Source: Marsupella aquatica (Eukaryota > Marchantiophyta). Taken from it: 64,000 bases of DNA. The notes beneath the pieces are model-generated. The model did not search any database. It was not told where the DNA came from and saw nothing but the letters and a program-made list of their open reading frames with translations. Positions 35,102 through 47,710 of this stretch are shown one piece after another; positions within the stretch are counted from its first letter, which is position 1; each line of letters begins with the position of its first letter. The translations under genes were made by a program, and so were the position numbers. The stretch is from positions 12,896,001-12,960,000 of the forward strand of contig OZ316898.1 of NCBI GenBank assembly GCA_973895155.1. Direction: 5' to 3'.

Positions 35102-35760
35102 GGCTATTCAGTAAATCAATCCAACCCTGCAACTCAAAACCAGTTCTTTCAGACTCTTCTGCTCCCGTCCGCTCTGCGTCTATCTCCTTTGCTGTCCGTG
35201 AAGCTTTTCATTCACTCTACTATCAAACGAAAAATCTAGATTCCATCACGTTTCTTTCCCGTAACTAATTCCCCGTCATACGGTCAGATTCCTGACCTCA
35301 CAAGCCTCGCTACTTGACGGGACGCTCAACAAGTTGCACCCCAAATTCTTCACCTCGAATCCAAACGAACATGACCCAAACCAAAGCCCAAGGACCTGCC
35401 TTTTGATGCTAGAACCAGCAAAACAAGAACCCAACAACAATTCTCACCCGCAAATATCCCGACGAGTTGATTTCTGGCCCTAAATCAAAACCATTCACCC
35501 AATAAACTCTTCCAAGAGTCTTATCGTCTCTCGCCCTCTTCTAAAACAGAGACTGAATCACAAAACACAAGTGAGAACTGACCCGATTACCTTCCAATCC
35601 AAACGCCACTCCACTCCACTCCACTCCACAGCCGATCACCTTTCAATCCAAACTCCGATCCACTCCACGGCACTTCACTGAATTGAATTGAACTGAAATA
35701 AAATGAAGTGAAGTGAAATGAATGCGCCAATACAAGTCAGCAAAAACTGGTTTCCGCAAA
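35102..35760 (-). promoter_or_regulatory. iPGAM 5' UTR and promoter region
   Basis: Non-coding DNA upstream of the iPGAM start. Read on the minus strand it has a possible 3' splice site (GAGTTGCAG followed by GGTTGG) 17-25 bp before the ATG, hinting at a leader intron. It contains a short CCACT pentamer run near 35608-35630 and AATTGAACTGAAATAAAATG-type short repeats near 35680-35720. No TATA box is asserted. Confidence 0.45.
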
Positions 35761-35903
35761 GCACCGACAGTCAGAGCTCTCCGTGGGAACAAGAGAGCCT
35801 TGTGCTGCAGTGCCTCTGGTTCGTTGAGCACGCACCGACAGTCAGAGCTCTCGCTGGACCAAGAGACCTTTGTGCTGCAGTGCCTCTGGTCCTTTGAGCA
35901 CGC
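35761..35903. repeat. 71-bp tandem duplication
   Basis: GCACCGACAGTCAGAGCTCT begins at 35761 and 35832; each copy ends TGTGCTGCAGTGCCTCTGGT and TTGAGCACGC. A (GGCA)n run follows at about 35922-35950. Confidence 0.92.
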
Positions 35904-38900
35904 TCTTTGGTGCTGCGGAGAGGCAGGCAGGCAGGCAGGGGCAGGCAGGGGCTGAGATGCTCCTTTCTTTGGTTGAAATAGGAATCTGAAGATCCCCATA
36001 TGAAAGGATATACTCTTTCTGGGCTTGAAAGGCCCTCTTGTCTCCATCTTCACACTACTCTATACTCTGCTCTCGCATGCTCACGCATTAGGGGCTCTCA
36101 ATTTGATGGACCTTAACTAAGTACTTAAGGTTGTGGGGTCTCAATTTGATGGACCTTAAGTAAGTGATTAAGGTTAGGGACAGGAAAAGCTATGGACTAC
36201 CAAATCATGATCCATAACTTTTTGTCATACAGCTTTTATGTACATAATTGCCACTAAAGATTTTACAATTGCCAATACTACTATATTCAAAAACCATGAC
36301 ATATTTGTAAAGACAACAAAAACACTGGCAATATTGTAAATTTAAACATCTTTAGTGGCAATGTGCTTGAAAACTGTTTTGCCATAAATATTGGTCATGG
36401 CATAAGTCATTCTAGAGATGAGTGAAAAATCAAAAGTTATGCCCATTTGTTTATGACCAAAAGTCATCATCTTTAAGTATGAAGCTTTGAGATACCCTAT
36501 TGAGCCAAGAGTTAAATGTTCTTTCTTATTCTTCTTAATTTAATGAGTTCAATGCCTGTCCCTTGCATGACATGGATGGGGAGGCAAGGTGCAGCATACA
36601 AGTTTGAAGCACAAAGGGCAAGGGCAAGGCATGAAAGGTGAGGCACAGACAGTAGGGCAAAAGGGTGGAGGCATTTTTTGCCAAGTGCACCATAACAAAA
36701 AAGCAGTTTGCAACCAATGGCCAAGATTTCTTCTGCCGAGATGGCAACTATACCAAAAATGGGTGAGGTTGGATATAATAGTGTGTAGATGACATAAATA
36801 GTTTCTCTGTATTTCATTTTTTTCTACTTTAAAAACAATGTGAGCACTACAAACATAGTGTTTTATATGAGAATGTTCTTTTCTTTTCATATTCATTGTA
36901 GCCTAGTGCCATAAATAATATCTCTAGATTTCAGGTCTTTACTTTAAAACAATACAGACTTACAAATCAGTGATTTACATAATGCTTAGAACATTCCTAG
37001 AATGTACATACTATATTTTTATAGGAACACCACCTATAATGTTGTCCTAGTCAACTTTTCAATCGTGTCTAAGGTACTCTATTCTACAGTGCTGTAATGT
37101 GGGTCATAGCGATCACACCTGTTCTACATCAAGAGGGCTGTACTGCCGTTCATTAGTTGTCACACCTGTCCTACATCAAGAGCTGTCTAACCCCACTTAA
37201 AGTGTCAAAATCCTCCAACAGATACAAGCCACATCAATCGGATAAGAAGCATGTACAATTCACACCTGTACCTGAACTTGTCATTGCCTTGTGTTTGAAA
37301 TGATGAAAACATGATATCTATTTAAAAAAGCAAAAGAGGTCCAAATCAAGACAAAAGCCAAACTCAAAAAAAGGTTGCAAAAGTAAACCCCAGAACCTTG
37401 GAAAGAGGAAAAAGGACGGAGACCGTTCTTTTTCCAAGGATGGAGACTGCCATGGCCTTGAGAAAACATGGTGTCACAACAAAAAAGCATGTTATTCAAA
37501 TAAAAGTTCCTATGTAACAATCCCGCCCTGGCCTTGTGAAAACATGGCGTCCTGGCAAAAAAATGGTATCTATCAAGTAGAAAGACCATACGTAATAGAA
37601 AGCCTGGGCCTTGTGAGAACAGGGTGTCCTGATTGAAAGTGTATGTTCATGGAATAGAAGCCCCAGGCTTTGTGTTCAAAAGGTAGCGGGGCCTTTTCGT
37701 GAACAAAGTTTAGGGACAAGCCAGGCTTTGACTGAATTGGAAATCCCTGTCTCAAACACAAGCCTAAAATGATGTTGTCAAATCTTAGTGCTAGAAACTC
37801 CATTAGAAGCCCAGGGCTTGGCACATTGTTTGAATACATACCCTGGGCCTTGTTTCAAGGGCACACACTAGCGAGTACAATCATATTCTTTTATTGGTCT
37901 TAAAAACCTTTTTGTCAGTAATTTACTTCTTTCATGCCAATTAGAGTAATGGGCAAGAAAATGATAGGGTCAAGGCAAAGTATGCAATTGTGTCATCTAT
38001 GTTGTACACAAGGATTTTTAAATTATAGTTCTCAAACTGTGAGGGCTCGAGCACAACAATATTTTCAGTTGCCCATCCGTTCATTTGCAAGGCAAATGGT
38101 GGCCAATAGGGGAAAATGTTAGGTATTTACTCTTAAGCCTAGGGTTATAAATGTAACCATAGTTAGGGCTAACAATAGTTAGGGCTAACCATAGTTGCAG
38201 ACTAGGTTAGGTTAACTAGGTTGCACACTATATCTCAAACGCTATTTTCTTGGATAGAGGGAATTCAGGCTCAATGTTACGAAGCCAGTTGAGAGATAAA
38301 GAGATCTTGTATTGCAAAGACTTGGTTTGGTTGACGGGCCTAGAGTGTTGTAAAGGTCTTGTGTGTTCCCGTAAACATAAGCTCAACTGAGGTGAATCAT
38401 GTATCTCTCTTTGTCCATTGCTTGTGCATTAGATGGTTCATGGACTTACCATTGTGAATGTTGTCTTTGCTCAACATATCCTTGTATACTAGCGTGACTA
38501 CAATACTTTGAACATTAATCAAAATGAGGATGAAAATGTGTTGACCCTTGATGAGAGTACCTGACTACTTTTTCAATTAATTGAAGAAGAGTTGGCAATT
38601 TCACCATAACCCTCGACCCTCAATGACATCAGCTGACCTCTTTATAGGCAGCCTCCCTAATCCATTGACTCTTCACATGCGGCCCCTTCTCCATTGATTG
38701 TGTTCACAAACAACCCTATCTTTAGTTGTGTTGCACTACTCCACCCTCATCTTGGTTTTTCATCCCCACCTCTATTGTAATTAAATTATCACCCTCTAAG
38801 TCCTTGAAAGTAAATAGAGATGAAGACAATGAAGATTGAATTTAAAAAGTTATATATTATTTCTCATTCATTTTTGCCATATCCCTAATTTTTGTCCACT

Positions 38901-41900
38901 TTACTTTTTTGTTTTATCTTTATTGAGAGTTATGGTCTAGGGGTTTCATTGGATACCATAGGCCCTTAAAAGTAATTTTGTGCCATTGTATTTGATTTGT
39001 AAGATTTGGTAATATGGTCATGCTATTTACGGACACCCATGCGAAGTTCCTTCCAAAATTTTTGGATGCATGTGCATTCACATAAGCATGATTTGTCACA
39101 AACAAGAACAGTTAGTTATGCAAGAAGAACCAAATTTGATTATTTGTGTTTGAGACAAGGCAAAAAAAAAGAGTTAGACCTTATAAATGTAACAACAATG
39201 GAAAATTGAAAAGTAACATTTCAAGTAAACAACGAACATGGATAAAATAGGGGTGAAAGAATCAAAATAATCTTTGAATGAGTTGTGATTGATATATCAG
39301 TGTTTTATGGTAATATGTTTCATTTCTATTTAATTTACACAGTTTTTATATATTGACAAGTAAAAAGAAACTCTTCTCAACTACTCTAACATTTACCAAG
39401 GTAACATAAGAAAATCACATTTAATTTACATAGTTTTTATATATAGAAAAATAAAAATAAACTCTTCAACTACTCTAACATTTACCAAGGTAACTTAACC
39501 CTTTGGCTACTATGGATAGAATAGTAACAAACAAAGGTTAGAAACACCATAATTATCATAGGTAGAGACCTTTCAACTACTATGGACAATGTAATATATT
39601 TGTCACACCATTCTAGGTAGTGTTAGAGTGTATCGTACTATCTAGATCCATATGTTTGGTATGTGTGCTATATGAGCCGATAAGGTTCCGTCAGGTTTGT
39701 GTGAGAGGGTACTTCTCACTTGTGAGGTATTGAAAGGTCATCTTTCAATGTTGAGCCTTAGAGAGAGAGGAGCTTGAGTGTGGCTATGGTGGCTGTGAGC
39801 TCCGCTTGTGTAACGTGAATTCCTTGAGTAGTGCAAGGTGCGTTGGCTTGACATACGTGTGTGATCGGATCGGTGCGAGATTGATGGGGTATTGTTGACC
39901 GGGATCGTTGTGCCGATTGATTGTGAAGATTATTGTGGGTTTTGGACATGTGTGGACATGAGTTCCACTTGTATTCCATTCTCTTGTGTTGTTGATATGG
40001 TAGTGTGACTATGTCTGGATGTATGTGACAAGCGATGTATGTTGTGTAACGATGTGTATACGCACGACATATTGCATCGAATATTTTGAATTAATGTTAC
40101 ATGTATGTATAGACATGCAGGTACTAAGGGAAACATTTTGCATGAAAAATTAACCTTGGTAAGATATTACCATGAATGTACTCTTATTTATCATCAATGA
40201 AATTGTCCTAACTACCTTTAAAATACATTTCATTTAGAATCTTCCCTTTAATTTTTGTCCTATCTATTTCAATGTGCAACTCATCATGGCTCCAAATAGT
40301 TCAATAAACAAACTTACATAATCAATGGGTCCTCTAATTAATTGAGATTACCCTACCTGTCCCAAATAATTCAATAAACAAGCATACATAACCAAGAGGT
40401 ACTCAAACTAATTTAGACTGCCCTACCTTGGGATGCATTCATGTCCTTATAGTTTTGAGACTATGGTCATACTATTCAGACCACCCTACCCTGGGATACA
40501 TACAGGAGCCAGTTTTGGGTTCCACCATTTCTACTTGGCTTAGTTCAAGCAGAAATGTACTGGCCCAAATTACGATTTCCCCAATGCCTAAACGTAGACA
40601 TCCATAAAATTGTAGATGAATGACTAGCTATCATATGTTTTACTGAACAATCAATTACTAACAAACTAATGTAATTGATTTCATCCATTCTTCCAAACAA
40701 CCTGAATTGGTGGGTCTTGGGTCCAACAAGAATGGGGGATATAGTCTTCGCTTATGGCAAACAAGCGATATCCGAGTAGAGAAAATGACATGTCTCACAA
40801 GTCTCCCCTGACTTGTACTGTGATGTCAGTGGACCATCAGTTTCCTGGGAGGATTCGTAGGCGAGTGTTCCTATATCCGAGTAGAGAAAATGTGGAGAAC
40901 TGTGGTGATGATCGTGGATGATGACGGCTGTTCTGCTACTGCTCGAAAGCACCAAAGCACGCAGTTCAAGTGAACGAAATTTCAATGCCAACCGGTAGGG
41001 GAGAAAGGGTATGGCGAAAGGTCAGTCCTAGCCTAAGAGAAATTTGATAGTGATTACTAATCTGAATTTTGTAAACAAACATCCCTGTCAGATTGAGGCC
41101 ACAGGCAGACATTGCATTCTGTGTTTGGTACTGTCAAAGATTGGTACAACACTGTTTGCTGTTAGACAGAACTCCTGGAATCCAGCAAAGAATCCTATTT
41201 TCGGTGTTTTGCTGAATCTGCTTTCTTAAATTCCATTCGTGATATTATCCTCGCAGAAAGTGTCCCAACATTCGGATTTCACTCGCCGCGGAGATATTGT
41301 AGTATTGGATTTGACTCCCACAAGTTTCCAGACGTGAGTGCCTACAGGGTTACTGCTCAACTTTCTAACTGCTTGCTCAGTCCGTCAGCCAGTAGGCTCT
41401 GTAAGAGATAATTGCCTCTGACGATTACACAACGTGACAATTGCCCTGCATGAAAAATCAAAATTCTCAGGAGGATGCAGCTTAACACTCTCAAGAGGCA
41501 GTGCAAGACTGCAACAGTCATATGAGTACTGAACCGTGTCACCACAAAACTCCTCCCTCCTTCCGCCCTAACGATTACACTTGCATTGAACATGAAGTTG
41601 GAGTCAAAATAGGAAACTACTCCGAAACGTTGCCACCAACAGGACCATCGGTAGTAGTAAGATATAGGTAACACATACCGAGGCATACACACAGCAGCAC
41701 GGAGTCAACAAAACTCAACTTCCACGAAAGGGTAAAATGTTGGAGCTGTGAGAAAATGCCACGCTCCCAACGGGATCACCGACGAGGACAAAATGGACGG
41801 ATGAAATTGATGACAATCAAGTTTCATAATTTGAATGTATACTTTCTACACATCACCTTTAAGACCAAAACACAGAACTCCCATAGGTGACCGCAAGTAT

Positions 41901-41976
41901 ACTAAGAACTGTGTCTTTGTAGCCTATTCGTTGCCGAATTTCACCGTAAAAGAACGAACAATTGATGTAACTAGAT
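35904..41976. other. Repeat-containing intergenic region, no gene seen
   Basis: About 6 kb without a convincing coding frame. It holds a ~45-bp duplication near 36088-36172 (CTCAATTTGATGGACCTTAA twice), degenerate repeats near 37440-37860 built on CCTTGTGAAAACATGG, TTAGGGCTAAC pairs near 38160, a 91-bp duplication at 39328, and repeated ATATCCGAGTAGAGAAAATG at 40767 and 40870. One stretch (about 39621-40101) resembles a degraded LTR but lacks clear ends. Confidence 0.55.
39328..39501. repeat. 91-bp direct repeat, two copies
   Basis: TTTAATTTACA(C/T)AGTTTTTA starts both copies and each ends AACATTTACCAAGGTAAC. AT-rich; no associated gene. Confidence 0.85.
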
Positions 41977-43509
41977 CTAAATTTTTTGTCGCGCCAAACC
42001 AACTATCGTACAATTTGCATAATCTGCTGTATGTACAACTGACAACGAAGCTATTAAGGCTGTGAAGTCCTCCAGCAGCTACTAGTAATGAGCAACTTAC
42101 AAACAGCACCACCGTTCCTGTTCCTCTGCAGATTTTGCGTTCCACTTGTGGCTGACAGTTGGGCCTTTACGGAAACCAGGGCATGAACATGCTAACTTGC
42201 TACTCACCTTTAGGGCCAGTATCTGCTTCCTCCAATTCTTCAAGCATTCTGTCTGCAACACTTGGCGCTCTGTTGAAAAGATTAGGCTGCATGGAAAATT
42301 TTCAACTTCAGCAGAGAAACGAGTTGAGAGGCACTGAGTGTATTATGTCAAATCTAACTTTGAGGCGTGCGTAGGTACTATAGAGTTTGATTGAGTGTGC
42401 ACGTAATTGGGACCACTCCCACCCAAACCTAGAGGAATACTCAAGCAACGACGTCGAGAACAGTAAATCACATCCACCAGAGACACATGCACGATGTGTT
42501 CGAAGAAAAAACAACCAAAGAAAGATTCATATATGCAAACATAAAAATTGATATCTACACGATAGTGGGCAGATGAGAACTTTAGCAAGATCGGGACTAA
42601 CCCATCGCTCTTGGAATTTATGTAGGTTAGACGATGCCCTCTGAACCCCTTGATCCAGTACTACGTCTATCTTGTTCTCATGCCTCTTCAACTGTGGATG
42701 AAGAAACCTAATATACAGGAATTGGGCACCCTGCAGCATTGCAAAGACAATCCAAGCTGCAAAGTTAGCCACTTGCATCGATCTTGAAGGACAGAGAACA
42801 CAAAGGAACGATGTGTTGCATATGTGAGTGGTAGTTAGTAGAGAATAGCCGACCTTGAACTGGGGCAGTTGCAACCACATCACAAATCCCAACTTGATCC
42901 AGTATATTATCCCATACCTGCGTAAGAAACAACCCCCAAGCACGCCAATCATAAGAATGCAGATGACTTTCAAAACCTTCCTACAAAAGCAAAGCAATTA
43001 TCCTTTCCTAGAAATCTAAACGACATCAACTCCTGATGGTGGAATTGAGGCGAAGTAACCTCGTCGGAAATCCACGACCGCAAAATAACAAGAAATTCTG
43101 ATGACTGCTACAATTTGTGTTGGTCGTCTCATAATCGTTCAACTGGACAAAGTTGGCACGACACTTCACTCATATCGCAGACATCTTCGGACCCTTGAAC
43201 AATAATGTTCCACCTTTCTAAATAACTGCAGAAATGTGTGTAGAACAGAGATTGAGGCTGGATTCCTTGTCTGTTAAAAAATGGGGACAAATGAGCTAGT
43301 CTGACGTGCGCCGAACCTCAAGAATCCAGGGGGGTACATGAACCAAAGTCCGGTCTTACCATGAGAGTGGCCAATTGACGACGAATTCCAGCACGTTGAA
43401 AAGGCCAAGAACTATCCAGTATGTCAGCCATTGAGCTGGTCCCTCCGGCCCGTTCGATTCCAATGCCTTGTAACTTGCATACGCAGGATACACATAGGCT
43501 AGTATAACC
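41977..43509 (-). CDS. HVA22/REEP-like (TB2/DP1 domain) membrane protein, 5' end missing
   Basis: TB2/DP1/HVA22 proteins are ER membrane-shaping proteins related to REEP and yeast Yop1. Secure exons from 5': 43360-43509, 42854-42917, 42602-42730; phases agree and give VILAYVYPAYASYKALES, then PAQWLTYWIVLGLFNVLEF, WYGIIYWIKLGFVMWLQLPQ, then FLYIRFLHPQLKRHENKID. Likely 3' exons, less certain: 42208-42286, 42101-42151 and 41977-42026, ending TAG. The first secure exon needs an upstream exon supplying the ATG; a short candidate ends at 43741 (...LNGSILW), but no start codon is resolved. Among plant members the charged C-terminal tail is closest in style to the HVA22i/j/k group. HVA22 genes are often ABA- or stress-inducible; nothing in the sequence shows that here. 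Confidence 0.8.
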
Positions 43510-44880
43510 CTGCGAGCAAGCGCATATCTGTCAACACATCGTCTCTATGGATAAATCTATTGTAATATACCTGATTAAGATCTAAACGAGCTGGAACATG
43601 CCATTAACAATGAGGCCAAGTTAATTGCACGAAATCGGCACGGAAAGGTTCTACAAAAATTCCAGCAGAGAAACGAACTGGATTTCTGCGCAGAATTTGA
43701 GTATGATCACTGGGATTTGGTGAGGATGAGCTCCAGATACCATAGAATCGATCCGTTCAGTGTCACGCTAAACGCTGATGTCAGATATCGGACTGGCCGA
43801 CTGGCGAATTAAACAAAAAACCATCAATATCCGACCAAACCAAATTTCTTCATCTTCAACAGCAGTAAACCTTCCTAAACTTTTCAGCCGAAGGTAATCT
43901 TGGGCACGAGGCGTCAAATCTTGGTTATGAAGTCTAATTATCTGCTCCATAGTACCACCCATCATGGAGGAACATCTATCCTATTTGTCTGTCGTTAATT
44001 TCTCAGGTAGGCGGAGACGTTATGGTTTAGACACTAAGCGAAAACTGCAGTGTAACTGCCTTACAAAAAATTGAGGTTGCAGAGTAGTTGAGCGTCAAAG
44101 CAGAATTCTTCGACACACGAACCAATGATTTACCGTCGAAAATCATTCATACTGCAAGCATCTCTCATGATACTTCCAATTACCAACGCCTCCAAAGTCA
44201 AATCCTCAGCAAGAAATGGCATCGCCCAACCCTTAAGTTTAGGTTATAGCGACCAGAACATAACCGGCCAAGATTCAGGATGAGAAGCCCATGTTCTCCA
44301 CAAATAGCAAAAGAGAGAGCATCCGAAAATGCCAATTTGAGACCTAACCTGATGATAATGCCCAGTTACTGGACGGCAAAACACATCACATTCACCGGGA
44401 AAGAAAAAGCTTCGAGAGAAGCGAATAATTGACGCGTGGTCAGCAACGTTCAAGCCACTCGAGGCACCAGACGGTGGCAAGCGCAAGTTCAAGTTCAAGT
44501 TCAAGCAAGGAGAGGACACAATTGAATGCACCACCATTAAAAAGCAATCACCCCACCGAAAGAAACAGGTGTACAGAAAAGTAATATACAATCAGAACCG
44601 TAACATAGCACCGAAAAACAGCAGGAGAACAATAACAACTAATTGGCAGCATAGCAGAGCAGATTCATAGAAAGAAAGAAAAAAGCGGAATGACATAAAA
44701 TGGATGAGCTGAGCTGAGCAGAGCAGAAACAGAAACAGAAACAGAGCAGATTCATGAAAACAAAGCGGAATGAAGTGAAATCGATGCGCCGATAATAACT
44801 GATTTGCTGCAGAGCAGAGACCAAGCAGAAACCAAAACCGAAACCGAAACAGAGCAGATTCATCAAAAACAAAGCGGAAC
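43510..44880. other. Probable 5' region of the HVA22-like gene
   Basis: This should contain the missing first exon(s), 5' UTR and promoter of the minus-strand HVA22-like gene. It has a short run of tandem AAGTTC hexamers at about 44480-44503 and two repeated segments with AGAGCAGATTCAT and ACAAAGCGGAA (44660-44880). No firm exon can be called. Confidence 0.4.
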
Positions 44881-44979
44881 GAAATGAAATGGATGCGCAA
44901 CAATTATCTGACAATTATTGAGAAGGGGCAGGTGGTCGCACGAGAAGGCACGCACGATCAAGAGCAGCCCCATCGCCTC

Positions 44980-45170
44980 TCGCCCTCCTCTCCGCTATCC
45001 TCTCCTCTCCTCTTCTTCGATTTTTCTTCGTCGTCGTCGTCGTCGTCTTTTCCTTCCTTTTCGCTCGAAATTCTTAGGCAAGAGAAGAGAAGAGGAAAGA
45101 GAGAGAGAGAGAGATCTGTTTCTCGTCCCAATCTTCAAGAAGGAAAGATGCGGACGGCGAGAATTGGGTC
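44980..45170 (+). promoter_or_regulatory. Pyrimidine-rich 5' UTR-like tract with (TCG)n
   Basis: TCCTCTCCTCTCC, then a (TCG)n microsatellite at about 45029-45047, then a GA-rich run (45080-45117). The composition is typical of plant 5' UTRs, and it lies upstream-to-upstream with the HVA22-like gene, so a plus-strand transcript could begin here. Downstream frames (to 45462) show no conserved domain; a non-coding or truncated gene is possible. Confidence 0.35.
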
Positions 45171-45517
45171 TCGTACAGAGTACGGGCGACAAGAGCTCCA
45201 GCGCAAAAATGCCCCAATAACGTGTATGGCACTTTCATCGTGTTTTCTATTGGAGAGCGCGATCGAACGGCTCGTGCGAGATATCGAGATCGTTAGGGCG
45301 ATCTCGACCGTACGTTATTCCGGTTTTAGCAATGATTCCCTGTTTTCGACGAACTTCCTGTCGGATTGCTTGTTTTCCCCGTTTTCTGATGCTGGTTTTC
45401 TCGTGTTATCCGAGGGAAATGCTCTGTTTCCCCGCCAAACTTTTCGAGAGACTTGGATTTGAAATTGCTGCAAGGGACAGACATACCCTGGTGTCATATT
45501 GAGCTTGGATGGACTGG

Positions 45518-45697
45518 TGGCAATTCTTTGTATAGGATACAGGGTTTGAGGGGGTATGGTCTGGGGTTACTAGCCTGTAACCCTGTGACCAAAAAATGAG
45601 TAAAATCTGGCAATTCTTTGTATAGGATAAAGGGTTTAAGAGGGTATGGTCTGTCTTTACTAGCCTGTAATCCTATGACCAAAAAATGAGGAAAATC
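45518..45697. repeat. 90-bp tandem duplication
   Basis: TGGCAATTCTTTGTATAGGA begins at 45518 and 45608; both copies end CCAAAAAATGAG(T/G)AAAATC. A few substitutions separate the copies. Confidence 0.93.
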
Positions 45698-46056
45698 TGA
45701 TAGGTGATAGCCGGGAAGCTTTCTGAGCTTCTAGGAATAGGGTTCAGGCTAGAACCCTTGCCTGAACCCTTGCTCAGACCTCCATTATAGTATCTAATCA
45801 GTGTTCAGAAAAAGGTTAATTTTGGGCAAGAAATTATGGGAATAGCAAGTAGTCCCTTGGGTTGGTCTCTGGTCCAGGCTCAGGGTGTGACCATTATCAC
45901 AGGTACAGAGATTATGTGGGCAAAGAGTGGTAGATTACTTACCTTAAAGCCCCACTGGCCTTATGCAAAACCTAATGAATCCAGGTTACTAAAATAAGTT
46001 CAAAAATATTCTCAAGAAAGTAAAAATTTACACTATTTGTCCTCCTGGCCAGTAGC

Positions 46057-46214
46057 GGGTTGTAGACTGTTTAATGATACTGAGGCTAGAATTCGAAAAA
46101 ATCTTTGGCCTGCCAGCATTTGTCACCACAGAATAGGGTTGTAGACTGTTTAGTGATACTGAGGCTAGAATTTGAAAAAATCTTTGGCCTGCCAGCATTT
46201 GTCACCATAGAATA
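46057..46214. repeat. 79-bp tandem duplication
   Basis: GGGTTGTAGACTGTTTAATG and GGGTTGTAGACTGTTTAGTG begin adjacent copies that run to CATTTGTCACCA(C/T)AGAATA; only about three differences by eye. Confidence 0.94.
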
Positions 46215-46479
46215 CATTATGAGGGAGTGTTAACCAGAAAGTACTATACAATCGCCAGATAGCATTGTACAATCGACTATCTGTACTGCACAACTAGGTT
46301 CATCCACTCATGCCTTGCTTCTAGAGCTAGTTGCCACCTTGGAAAGTTTTTACAACATGAAAAAATGCCTGAGTGACCAGCTGGCTGTGATGCCTACATG
46401 GACTTGGCATGTCCAAAAAGACTTTGGTAACAACTTTTACAGTTTTAACTAGAATCTGACCTGTTAACAGCAAAAAATG

Positions 46480-46860
46480 TACTTCGTTGCTCAGGCAGTG
46501 ACTACTCAGGGTGTTCTTCACAAAAGTGAAACCTACTTCCCAAAATTCTATCCTCAACTACAGCCGGTCAATTTGACCAAACTTCTTAAAGTGTCTTTAC
46601 AAAGTGAAGGGTCCTTCCAAAAATTTCATGCAAAATGTAGCTACTTGGATATCCTTCACAAAAGCGAACCGTCATTCCCAAAAGTGAACATTAGTTGCTC
46701 ATACCCAAACTAGTGAGGGCATCCTTCATAAAATTGAAGCACCCTTCCCAAAAATGGTACGTAGTTGTTCATGCCCAACCTACTAAGGGCTTCACACAAT
46801 TGAAGCATCCTTCCCAAAGAGGATAAGTTGTTGTTGAATGGGCATCCTTCACGTTTTCAG
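46480..46860. repeat. Degenerate ~60-bp repeat array
   Basis: Five or so divergent copies share CATCCTTCACAAAA(G)TGAA, CCTTCCCAAAA and TAGTTG(C/T)TCATGCCCAA. It lies directly upstream of the copia insertion. No coding potential is seen. Confidence 0.7.
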
Positions 46861-47176
46861 TTGATTTAAACGTTTTCAGTTGATTTGTAATTAACCATCT
46901 TGGTGCTTAGTGGAAATATAGCAAATGATTTTTAAAAAAACCTCAAACTCTGTCAAGTAATAGATTGGATATCCAAGAACATGCTCAAAAAAATGCTGGG
47001 AAAAAATGGAAACTAAAGCCCAAATGGACTACTAGGTTGTCTCCAGCTATCCCCATCGACTGGGAGAGGGCACAGTTCGAAGTACACCTAATTATGAGAC
47101 AGCTCAACTACGAATGCATGGAAAAAAATTCATTAATTGTTTACCTCAATTTTTGTCACTCTAAGAACATAATGTG

Positions 47177-47508
47177 TGTTGAACTATGACGTCTTGCTTC
47201 ATGACGATACAATCATTACTCATACCATTCACACGTAGTCGACACAATCTCTACGTGGTTAATCTCTTCTCCAAGGCTACGTCCACACGAATACTCAAGC
47301 TTTACTTCAAGAGTGAACGAACACACATGCTCTCCCTCTTCCTCAAGTTGCTCCGTTACAATGAGTAAGCACACCACACCAGCGGCTTACACTAGCCGTG
47401 GTATATACAAGGTCACACACGACTAATCTAACCTCAGCTAAGACCCTAACTGTGGTTAGCCTAAGTGCCATAACCTTTGAGTCACAAGACTAAGACCAAT
47501 CCTTAACA
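47177..47508 (-). repeat. 3' LTR of the copia element
   Basis: 332 bp, same ends as the 5' LTR, preceded on its outer side by the target duplication ATGTG. Confidence 0.97.
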
Positions 47509-47519
47509 AACTCCCCCTT
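47509..47519 (-). other. Polypurine tract
   Basis: On the minus strand AAGGGGGAGTT lies immediately next to the 3' LTR, where plus-strand DNA synthesis is primed. Confidence 0.85.
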
Positions 47520-47710
47520 GACTCTAGTCTTGGGGACTGCAATTTATGCTATCCATATGGGATACTCAGCGGGAAATTCTAGACAATCACCTAACCATAG
47601 GTGTCCCCCTAAAAACCATTTAAGGTTAACTAAGGGTTAACTAGAATTAAGCCGTAGCCATAACAGGATTGAGTAACCCATATATAGAAATTATATATTG
47701 TTAAGTTACT

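Noticed and set aside
38150-38220. TTAGGG-containing repeats that recall plant telomere DNA
   Set aside because: Only two or three TTAGGGCTAAC copies, without TTTAGGG tandem order; probably a simple local duplication.
44884-45462. 192-codon plus-strand frame
   Set aside because: Built on the (TCG)n and GA-rich low-complexity tract; no domain after it. Treated as 5' UTR-like sequence.
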